Positions 54,496 to 64,000 of a DNA stretch of 64,000 bases are shown here, one piece after another. Within the stretch, counting starts at the first letter, position 1. Each line of letters opens with the position of its first letter. Made by a program: the position numbers and the translations under genes. The stretch comes from Strix aluco (Eukaryota; Chordata; Aves; Strigiformes; Strigidae): positions 4,569,698 through 4,633,697 of the forward strand of contig NC_133939.1 in NCBI RefSeq assembly GCF_031877795.1, given 5' to 3'. The notes under the pieces are model-generated. The model did no database searches. It worked only from the letters and a program-made list of their open reading frames with translations, and was not told the origin of the DNA.

Positions 54496-57400
54496 TGCCC
54501 GGGCGCGTGGCCGCGGGGAGCGGGGGCAGCCCCGGTCGCCCTCGGCCTGGGCGCGGCAGCGGCCGGCGGGAGGGAGGGGGCGAGCGCTGGCCGCAGCGCT
54601 GGCCACAGCGGTCGCCACAGCGGCCGCCTCGCCGCGCCTGCTCCGCTCCCTCGCCAGGCGGGCGGGGTCGGCTGCCCCCCCTGCCCGCGGCGTTGAGGCT
54701 CTCCCCTCGCTGGCGGCCCCCGCCTCACGGGCCGCCGTGTCCCCGGAGCGGCCGCGCACGGCCGCCGCTGCCTGCGCCTGTCATGGCGAGCGCCTCCGCT
54801 CACCTCTCAGGCTGAGGGCTCGGACCCCGCCTCTGCCTCAGGCCATCCTGGAACCTGCAGCCAGGCCTGACAGATACTCCAGGCTCCCGCCGGGGCTTCA
54901 GACCCCGGGGTACCGACTGGCCCCGTTCCAGCCGGCGGGGAGCGAGTCCCGCCCGTCTGCCTGCCGAGGGAGCGAGCTGCGGGGCCTGTGCGGGTCTGGG
55001 AGGCGCTGACCCAGGCGCTCAGAGCACACCCTGCTCAGACGCGGGCTGGGTGCCCCCGTGGACACCGCCAGCTGCCCGCAACCCGGCTCTGGAGGCGGAA
55101 ATCTGTCGCAAGTGTCCCTGCTGCCCATACTCAGGAGACCCCCCCGCGGGGATCCGCAGCAGCGGATGCACAGGCTTGGGGCAGGTGCGAGCAAGACGTG
55201 GGCACGGGAGGGATTTTTTATCTTTGCCAGGTTTTAGATCACTGGGGTCGTGTGAGAGGAACTTCCAGTATTTCCACTGTAAGCACCACCGAGGCCATTC
55301 CACACACCCCCACTGGCAGTGCCATCAAGGCAGCCCCCTCCCTGCTTCTCTGTTTGGCCTTTCGGGGAACCGTCTGATAGAACCTCTCCTTTCCCCCACT
55401 TGTCCCTCTCCGTGTTCACCTAGAGTTGTCCCCGTTAAGCTAATCAAGGAGTTCCACCTGTACTGTTCCTTGTTCTCTTCATGAATCGCCCCAGCTTTCC
55501 AACCCAACTCAAAACGAGCGTGCATACAAAATACAGGAATCTGGGTCTTGACTCCAAATACACGTTTAGCGCTTCTGGTCCTCCTCAAGCTGTACAGCTC
55601 ATTCTGCACCTGACACTCTTTTCACACACCCCACGTACAGCCCCTGTGTGCTCAGTGCCTCCCCCACATTAACACACATACCTACACCACCCCCACCTCC
55701 CTTCTGACCTCTCAGCAAATGCTCAACGTGCCGTCTCTGGACCATAACTCCTTGCACACATTCAATCCCTAACTCGACCTTATTTCATGGCACAGCACCT
55801 TCACTCTCTCAGCCTACGTGTCTATTGCCTGTAAAATGCCCAATTTCTTCTTCCAACTTACTGCCAGGAACACCCTATGTGCTGAACCAAGCCAACAAAC
55901 TGAAATAACATTCAAGAAATTTCCCAGCGAGTACACATTCTCATATACACCACCTTGTATCGCATCCTCTGCCAAACACAGAGTGTCCTGAACACGCTCG
56001 TCTCAACCCTTCCAACTTTATCTTGTGCTGCTCTGGCTGTTATGCAAGGAACTTACGTGACACTCGACATCCAAAGAGTTTTACCAGTGTTGTCTAATTT
56101 CGGGGATATATTCCTTCAGGGTATTGTGCATGAGCTGGATTCCGCAGCTGCCCTCAGTAGTGTTCCAGGACCAAACCTCAGTATCCCCATCAATGACATT
56201 AGCCTGCGCTATTCTTACATTCCCTGATAGAGCTAAATAAGTAGGTCTGAATTCCATCTAAGAACAACTGCAATCCTAGCAAGGCGGATAATACAAACTC
56301 TCTAGAACTGCCAGTAAATCTTACTCTTGAAAATTATGGTAACAACTGAATAATCAAACATGAAATTGCAAGAGTAGGAAGACTGACTAGTCATACCCTT
56401 TTGACCAGAGGAAGCCCATAGTGCTTTTTTTCCCCCCTATTGCTAGCTTATCTGCTCAATTTGACTTTTCTTCTAGTCAGACCCTTGAGTTGAGGGTCCA
56501 CATTTCTAAATAGTGCAGTCCAAGAAGCAGATATAACTTTTCCTACCTCTGTTGATTGTTTCTTCTAGTCTATCAGCATCACAGTTCTGGAGAATGAGTC
56601 CTGCTATCCAAACAGACTGAGTTAGGTCCTCAGGTGTTTGTAATCACCAGGGCAAATAGAGTGGTAAAACTAGACGTTAGGGTCCTGAGTGCACCAACAG
56701 GCTCTGCAACCTCTTCCCCCTGCCCCCAGGGGTTTGGGTGCTTGCTAGTGCATCAGGCCCGCTCTGATGTGGTACAGCTGTGTGACCTTGGATCAAGCTG
56801 CTGAGAAACAGCCAAGCTGTGAGAAGTTTCATCTGGGCCCTCTCTGCTGTGCCTTAGGAGCTGCCTTCAAGCACAAGACCTTGCCCTTTCCTGAGCTACG
56901 CTGCATCTGGCCTGCTGACTTCTTTGACCTTGGACCTGCCTCATTGCTGTGGACTTCTGGCAGTCACTGGGCTCACCCTCGTAACTGCTGCTGGACCTGC
57001 TCTGCTCTTCTTGTTCAGGTACTGTGGGACCGTGTTTCTTATCAGTGATGATATTGCCCCTGCCTGCTTTGCTCTCACCTTCCTGGCTCACCTTCCTCTC
57101 TGCAGTAGCTGCTCTTGCTGCTCCCTGCTACTAAAAGCCTTGGGGCACAAGTGTTCTTACTGCTCATCTATCTCTCCAGCCAGTGCTATGTGCTTAATAT
57201 TGAACAAGCCCTGAAACACTCAATAAACTATTTCATATGCCAGTGGAAGTAACCTTCAGTAGCCAACCCCTCTCTTCTGCTGGGAGAGCGGCAGAAAGAA
57301 AAGCTTAACGTGTAATTCCTCTCACATGTCCAACTGCTGTGGTTTTATTTCTACTTCCATGCCATGTCTTTCACCTCCCTGGACCCATCTGCCTTGGGAG

Positions 57401-58797
57401 ACCATTTTAAGAGACCTGTGTAGGAAGCAAAGACTCTTCTTCAAATTGGTGAAGAACAGCTAGTATTTCCAGAGAGGTAAAAAGGGGAGGGGAGCATACA
57501 AAAGAGGACAGATGGGGCATTTATTTAGAAAACTTAATGCAAACACTACTTTAAAAAAAAAAAAAAAAAGGCAAAAAGTTTTTTAAGTGTTTTTTTGGTG
57601 TCTGAAAGTCAGTTCAACATTTCAAACCTGGTGCTGTCACAACATACCAAATTCCTTGGTGTTGGACAGCAAACAAGTTGCTTCTCTTCACTCTGGAGGT
57701 TACAGACTCTGGTAGTGCTGTATCTTTAAGGGAAAATATCAACTGAGAAGAAAAAAAAATACTGGTCACCACCTATACTGCTTCTGAATGCTTGGACATG
57801 AAGAAACTGGTGGGGTTTTGTGTTGTTTTGTTAGGGGGTTGTTTGGGTTTTTTCCCCTCTGAGAAATAGAAGACAAATGGCAATGGCAAACTTGCTTCTC
57901 ATTGCTTTCTTGTTTGACTTGACGTATGTTTCCTTCTGTGTCATTGCATTTTGAATATTGTGAAAAGAGAGGCAGGATAAGACTGGAGTGATTGTAACAG
58001 TTCTGACATAGTCAGGGATGCCTGTGTTTTCTGGGCTGATGTTATTAATGAATTAACAAAACAAATGTTAATAAATATGAAATCACAGTAACTACAGAAG
58101 AAAGGAACAACAACAAACCTCCCCACAGCTTCTAAGAGAGATGAAGACTGAATTTTGCCAAAAAGCAAGCCGAAGATTGTTAGCATTACTCTGCCAAGCC
58201 TGGGGGCCTTTCTGTTAAGCGATCCATGGCTACCTGCTCACCCTTGTTACCATCCCAACGAGACACAGCTGCAGGGACCTCTCCTGCAATACAAGCACCA
58301 TCAATTAACTTGTCTGTGCCTTTTTTTATTTTTAATTCCCACTCCATTTTGTCTCATGGGATTGTCCTTTTAGTTTTGTAACCCCCAAATATCTGAGGGG
58401 GCGTCCAACTGTGACATAGCATCAGAATCCTGGTAAAACAGAGCACACTGGCACCCCCAGTCCATTGGTTTTGCCTCATTTTATATTCATGAATGAACTG
58501 TAGACTTTGCCATTATAACAATTTTTTTCCCTCTGTGTTCAAAAGTGTTCTTGTATGTTATTCCAGAGTGGCCACATTTTCTAAAAGGTATTCCAGCTGC
58601 TTATTAATCTCCTATCGGCATCTCTCTGAGAATTGTTATCTTTGATTTGAGAAGTTCATGCCTACAATGCCACGTCTAGGGACATCCTATTTTCACAGAT
58701 TACAGGAGTGGCTGCGATGGCCCTTTCGTTCAGGTACACATTCACGTAGGAAGAAGTGAATTCCTGCTTTTTTTATCGGGGTCTATTTTTGCAAGAA

Positions 58798-58820
58798 GCC
58801 TTTTTTGGGGAAAAAAAGGC
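58798..58820. repeat. Short perfect hairpin
   Basis: GCCTTTTTT at 58798-58806 pairs with AAAAAAGGC at 58812-58820 around a GGGGA loop. Confidence 0.7.
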
Positions 58821-61611
58821 ATCTACATCATCAAGCTTGAGACCGGGAGTAGTGCCGTACAATTTATATCTTTATTGGTGCAGAGGAATTCCCTGTTCTA
58901 AGCCAGAAATTTTCTTACGCTGTGGTTGAACGTAGGAATATACAGTGCTGTACAAACAGTTTTATAATAATGTTTGTTAGGTCCACCAGTTCTTTGCAAC
59001 TGTGTGGGGTTTTGTGTTTGGTTGGTCGTTTTGTGGTTTTTGTTGGTTTTATTTTTTTTAACTATCTGCTGCTTTTCAGAAACACCCAGCAAATAAACAA
59101 GAATCTATTTCTGTTTTGTATTCGCAAGGACTTGAGAATGAATATTCCCCAACAATTTCAAGGTCACTGGGATCTCAGTACAAAAACCACCCACTAAGTC
59201 ACTATTGTTAAGGGTTTTGCTTATTGTTCTCTACAAGACGGTCACCCACAATTCACTTACTTCATTTGGGTGATATGTTTAAAGGGAATTTTCATAGGCT
59301 GCATTTGTAGGACATGTTCCCTGGCATTTATTATTCAGCAGAGCTTTCTCCTTTAGTTCTCCCAGCACTTTACCAGTCTGAAACAGGCTAGTGGGTGTAG
59401 CTGCAATAGCTTCTCTCCAGCTGTGCGAGCATGCCTGGCCTAATAATTGTTCTATTTGAATCAGCATCAAGTACGGTCATGCATTTTGCATATCATATTA
59501 GATCTTTGGTAATCAAGTTCCTCCTGTTGTTATTAAATTGTGTAGGTATAAGCAGAAGTCATGGGGTACATCTGTGGAACTCTTAAGTTCTGTCAGATGA
59601 GACCAATTCCTCCTTTTTTCCAGAACTGGCCTGAAAGCTGTTACCAGATGCTAGACATGTTCCATGTCAATCTATTTTATATTAACAAAAGTACCCATTT
59701 CAGTTATTTTTCTTCCTTATAGTGGTATTTACATGAACTGTGTGAGTAGACTTTATATTGTGGCTAATATAAAAAATCTGTTTACCTTGCCTTTCAAATG
59801 TGTCACAAAAGAGATTTCTAACACGCACATTAGAAGCAGAAGGGTATTGGTAGAGCTCACAGCAGTCCATCTCCTCACTAAAGCTGTTTGTTTTTTTCTA
59901 GTGTTGCCAAACAAAGAAATTAAAGTTCCTCCAGACTTCCCTCCCTGGACATAGTACCATAAATCCAAAACCAACCGTTGCTTGTTTAGGCTGGGGGTTT
60001 TTGTTGTTTTCTGTGCATGCCAGGAAAATCACAGGTCCTCTATCAATTCAGATGAAGTACCACTTTACTGCTGTTCTAGCTCTTACATGTGCTAGCCAGC
60101 TCAGGATGATGACTCTTTCCAAATTACATAGCAAGAGCTCAAAATTAATTTGGACAACTTATTAAATTATAATGGGTTGGAGGGGGTGGGGGGTGTGAGC
60201 AAATTCTGCATTTGCATAAGAGCTGGCCATTGAATTTTGTGTCCAGGAGCATCATTCCTTTCCTCTTTGGTCATCTTCCCAACCTCCCCTTGGGCTGTGA
60301 GGTTGAGAAGTACTACAGAAACTTGCACAGGGAGCCCCTCTTTCAAAAAAATAGATTGTTTTTAGCTCGATGGTTTGTTTTATTATTTATGCAGGGATAT
60401 TCTGACCTCTCTCCCTTGGGTCTTAGTTGTAAATGAGATAGAAAAACTGCTGGAAAACACTGGGCTTACTTCTTTTCTTGACTGCCTCGTTCCCCATCCA
60501 GGCAAATAAGTATTACTGTGACTTCCTAAAGGTGACTTCTTAGATCCACGTGTCCTCTGTGTGGCTTTTCTTTGACCAAAGCATTCCCGGTGTTCTGTAA
60601 TGAAAAATCTTCTGCCTGATGACAGATAGATTGTTAATCCCCTTGCTGCTTTTTCTTGTCTTGAAGCTGGAAGACTACAAATGCCTTTTTCAATAGATAC
60701 TTTGTAGTTACTCCCCTGACAAATACTTTATCTTCACTCGGAGGTCTTCTGACAGGCTTTTTTGAGAAACTAGTACAGACCGATTATTTTACTGTATCAG
60801 AAAAAGAATATAAAGTTCTTTTTTTTAAAAAAAAAAAAGTAATACCAGTATTTGACTAAAATATGCAATTCAGAGAATATCTTACTGAGACAATCTCATG
60901 TTGTACAGCATGTCTGACATGATCACAGCAGTCACTTCCAGCTTTAGTATCTATGAATCCAGTTTTGGCTTTGTATCTTGTCTGAGATCTGCTTATTTTT
61001 GTGAGTCCCCAGCTCATCTCTGGTCTGCAGTGTGAGTCTTGGGCTTCCAGGAGCGAAGGAGTTTTTGTCAGAACAGGACTCTCACTTCAGTTTGGTTTGG
61101 AACAGCACAAAGCCAGTAGAGATGATCTGGGATTAGTGCTAAATATTCAAGCTGATTCTGAGCCAAACTGCTAATGTAGAAATACTGGTTCAGCTCTGCA
61201 TGTATTCCAGTTTAATTTGGGTTTAGAGAGAATGCTACTGCACGTACTTTTCTGGGAACAAGAATCTACCTCTTATACACCTGAGTTACCCCTCTGATTT
61301 AACAGAGCGACCAACATTGATGACCTTGGGCTGTTCCTTACAGGAATACAAATTGATGATGGAACTGGTTTTTACTGACTCCTGTTTACCAAAAATATAC
61401 ACAAATTACTATTTGACTGAACATAGGAAAAATGAATAGCAGGAGACTGTTTTCTCATGGAGTCCTCTTGTAACTGGATTTGGCCTCAAAATATTTTCTC
61501 CTCTTTCACTGAATTGCATTGTGGGGGTTTCTTGAGAAACTGCCCAGAGAACTTTTGCTTTCTGTTGCATCTCCGAGACAATCTCTAGTTTAACAATTCC
61601 AGCAGCATAGG

Positions 61612-61690
61612 ACTGTAAGAATGACTGGGTCAGAACTAAATCCAGTATCCTGCTTCCAAGTGGGCAATAACAAATAGGTAGGGAACACTA
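61612..61690 (-). mobile_element. Old CR1 LINE 3'-end fragment
   Basis: TAAGAATGACTGGGTCAGAA, then CAGTATCCTGCTTCC and GTGGGCAATA, resembles the antisense of a CR1 tail (consensus ACTGGGTCAGACCAAAGGTC followed by CAGTATCCTGTCTCC). Confidence 0.6.
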
Positions 61691-62154
61691 ATAATATTGT
61701 AAGCATATAGTGTTACTTTCCTAGCATAGTTTTCCAGCAATTTGTGTCTCAGGGACCTCCAAAGACAGCAGCGACACCTTTGCATTTTATAGTGTTAGAC
61801 AGATTTCTCCTCCATTGATTTGTCCAGGTGCTTTCCAGACCCTTTTGGCACACAGGGTATCTACCCTATGGTAAGTAGTTCCTTAGTTCAGCCATGTGAT
61901 GTGGAGAAGTACCTCTGGAACAGCTCATCCATCTGCCTGTTCCAGCTGAAGCCTGTAATGCTTGTGTGTTGGAACAACTGGTAACCAGTCAATCCCCAGC
62001 CACCCCTTTCATGCCGCTCCTGATTTTGCAGGTGTCCATCATTCTACCTCAGCTGTCCCTTTTCCAGGCTGAGGACTATTCATTTGCTTCTTATCTAGAA
62101 GTCACTTCATACACTCAAGTCAACTCAATTCTTTTCTCTATCTGTCTTTCTGGG

Positions 62155-62174
62155 TGTATATATATATGTATATA
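62155..62174. repeat. (TA)n-rich microsatellite
   Basis: Short alternating TA tract interrupted by a G. Confidence 0.7.
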
Positions 62175-62364
62175 CACTAGAGAATATATAAATCATATAT
62201 GCATATCTCATTTTCAAGAGTGGGGCACAAAGTGCGATGGAAGAGCGGAACTGCGTGCAGTATTAGAGATGCAGATCTGTTCTGTGGCATAATGTTTTCT
62301 GTTTTGTTCTCTTTTGTAATAATTACTAGTATTCAGTTTGCTTTTTGACTGCTACTTGTTTAGT

Positions 62365-62725
62365 CTGGAGAAGAGGAGGCTGAGGGGAGACCTCATGGCC
62401 CTCTACAACTCCCTGAAAGGAGGGTGCAGAGAGGGGGGATGAGTCTCTTGAGCCAAGGAACCAGCGCCAGGACAAGAGGGAATGGCCTCAAGCTGCGCCA
62501 GGGCAGGGTCAGACTGGCTCTTAGGAAGGATTTCTTTGCAGAAGGGGTTGTTGGGCGTTGGAATGGGCTGCCCAGGGCAGGGGGGGAGTCCCCATCCCTG
62601 GAGGGGTTGAAGAGTAGAGTTGACCCAGCGCTGAGGGATCTGGTGGAGTTGGGAACGGTCAGTGTGAGGTTCATGGCTGGACTAGAAGATCTTCAAGGTC
62701 TTTTCCAACATAGATGATTCTGTGA
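62365..62725 (+). mobile_element. CR1 LINE 3' part, plus orientation, relatively young
   Basis: It starts CTGGAGAAGAGGAGGCTGAG and ends in GATGATTCTGTGAAG, the CR1 3' terminus. The frame still reads NGLKLRQGRVRLALRKDFF, then VVGRWNGLP and PSLEGLKSRVD, the last part of the CR1 reverse-transcriptase protein. It is 5'-truncated. It looks less diverged than the intronic copies. Confidence 0.92.
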
Positions 62726-62899
62726 AGACTGAATTGATGTTTTTCAGAGATATTGCGAACTTGTTCCTTTTGGTAACAGACAGTTCAAGGGTCCAACATG
62801 TATGTATTCTTGGGATTGTTTTACCCCAGTGCATCTCTTGGCATCTACCTGAATTTCAACTCTCTTCGCTCTGTGAGGTCCTTCAGTGATTCTTCAGTC

Positions 62900-63700
62900 A
62901 AGGATCATAACTCTTGTTAACCAGATCACTTGGTCTCAGCAGGAACTTACACCCTACTAAGTCCCTTTTCCAGATCTTTCACAGTTGTGAGGAACAGAAT
63001 AGGTCCCAACTCAAAGAACAGAAGATGTCCCAGCTCAAGAGTTCATGGGACTTGCTGGTAAAATTGTTTCACTGTGAAAAATTTACTTTTCACTCTTTAC
63101 TTCCTAAACAACTGTTCATTCACGACAGGACTTTCCTTTTAATCTAATGGCAACTTAGTTTCAAGAGCTTCTAATAAGGAACATTCTCAGAGGCCTCTGG
63201 AAATCCGAGTAATTACATGAACTGAGTCTCCTGTGCGTATGTTTGACTTCATTAAATAAAGGCACTAGATCTTCATGGCATGAATTTCTGTACAAAACCT
63301 GTGTCAACTCTTCCCCAATATGTCCTATTTATTTAGATGTTCACTAATACTGGTTTTTGGTTGGGTGTGAGTTTTGGGTTTTTTTTGGTTTGTTTGGTTT
63401 TTTGTGGGTTTTTTGTTTTTTTTTTTTTTTTTCTATTTTGCTTTGTAATTCATATTGGATTTACAGGTTTATAGTTTTCTTAAATCCCATACTGCCTGCC
63501 TTAAAAACTGGCATTGCAATAGCCACCTGTCATGAGTTTTAAGCAAGAGACTTGATATTTAGGCTAGTTCATCTCTGAATTATCTTATAACACTGAGGTG
63601 AAAACAGCTTGGTCTTGGAGACTTGTTAGTATTAGTGTTAATGCTTTGTTCTATAACTTAATCTTCTACTCTTCAGGGTGAAACAGAACCTCCAATGTAT
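62900..63700 (-). mobile_element. Old CR1-type LINE reverse-transcriptase relic, minus orientation
   Basis: The plus strand is antisense to a decayed reverse transcriptase. Read on the minus strand near 63213-63180, GGATTTCCAGAGGCCTCTGA and the following GAATGTTCC align with the coding of the D-F-Q-K-A-F-D-K-V-P motif. Neighbouring pieces (GACAGGACTTTCCTTTTAAT, GGCAACTTAGTTTC, CAGAGGCCTCTGGAAATCC) follow the order of the ancient repeat. A T-rich tract at about 63376-63433 interrupts it. Confidence 0.5.
63401..63433. repeat. T-rich low-complexity tract
   Basis: T/G-rich stretch ending in a long T run, inside the old LINE remains. Confidence 0.7.
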
Positions 63701-64000
63701 CCCTTCATCAAATAAAAAACCAGGGGGTTTTGGCACAGAAATCTTCTCAAGTTCCTTTGCACTAAAATCAGATGTAAAACAAAACAATTTTTTTTCCTGC
63801 TATGGTTGTATAGTCTCAGAGTAATCCTTTAATCTTGATTTGTCTCATTGCCAGATTCTCTGGCATGCTTCCTTTTCCTCATGTATTTGAAAAAGCATTT
63901 ACTAGTTTTCATACTTCTAGCAAGTTGTTCCTAAAAGTATTTTTTGGACTCTTCACTCTGTTTTTCACATGTGACCTGCAACAGTTTACAATTCTGTTTT

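Larger units (their letters stand above)
53160..55160. promoter_or_regulatory. MSL2: CpG island and MSL2 promoter
   Basis: A 2-kb very GC-rich and CpG-rich block spans MSL2 exon 1, the start of intron 1 and the upstream region. It contains many GGCGG and CCGCCC (GC-box/Sp1) motifs and no convincing TATA box, typical of a housekeeping promoter. The long open frames on both strands here come from the GC-rich, stop-poor composition. Confidence 0.85.
55161..62364. other. Intergenic region upstream of MSL2
   Basis: No gene is recognised. In mammals PCCB lies beyond MSL2, but no PCCB coding exon is visible here. The region holds a GC-richer segment at 56740-57230 of unknown origin, an A17-18 run near 57552, a 9-bp hairpin at 58798-58820, a CR1 tail at 61612-61690 and a TA-rich microsatellite at 62155-62174. 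Confidence 0.75.

Noticed and set aside
53743..55009. Several 140-195 codon open frames on both strands upstream of MSL2
   Set aside because: They are Arg/Ala/Gly/Pro-rich translations of CpG-island DNA, overlap each other in several frames, and show no domain or splice structure. They reflect stop-poor GC-rich composition.
55161..64000. Possible first exon of PCCB, the next gene in mammals
   Set aside because: None of its conserved coding segments is visible in any frame; the gene probably lies beyond the right edge.
1..64000. tRNA, rRNA, known microRNA or CRISPR arrays
   Set aside because: No tRNA-like A/B box pair with a cloverleaf, no rRNA stretch and no regularly spaced identical repeats were found by eye. 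The hairpins are reported only as structures.

Overview
The window is nuclear DNA from a vertebrate, most likely a bird. It has intron-exon genes with GT/AG splice sites, several chicken-repeat-1 (CR1) LINE fragments in both orientations, and a solo long terminal repeat of a type I know from bird genomes. The two genes are PPP2R3A and MSL2. They are neighbours and convergent in mammals too (human 3q22), so this is a conserved synteny block. I cannot name the species.

Layout: (1) 1-27,650, plus strand: the last twelve coding exons of PPP2R3A, a calcium-binding B'' regulatory subunit of protein phosphatase 2A. The exons join in one frame into 474 residues plus stop. The 5' part lies left of the window. 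Introns hold a 962-bp solo LTR of an endogenous retrovirus (9250-10211, perfect 5-bp target duplication), CR1 fragments and several strong inverted repeats. (2) 27,650-34,850: convergent intergenic space with two CR1 copies; one keeps a recognisable C-terminal reverse-transcriptase reading frame. (3) 34,850-53,712 and upstream, minus strand: complete MSL2 coding sequence in two exons separated by a 14.5-kb intron, encoding 579 residues with a RING finger split by the intron and a nine-cysteine CXC DNA-binding domain. A long 3' UTR lies at 34,850-37,458, and a CpG-island promoter covers about 53.2-55.2 kb. (4) 55.2-64.0 kb: upstream intergenic DNA with no recognisable gene; CR1 copies lie near the right edge.

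The products act in separate pathways: PPP2R3A gives PP2A calcium-dependent substrate choice, and MSL2 is the E3 ubiquitin ligase of the MSL histone H4K16 acetyltransferase complex. They share a locus, not a pathway. I found no new multi-gene system. The most unusual signals are a G-quadruplex motif and a CpG-dense hairpin in the MSL2 3' UTR, a 25-base G homopolymer just inside MSL2 intron 1, several near-perfect intronic hairpins, and the LTR with its diverged tandem repeats.
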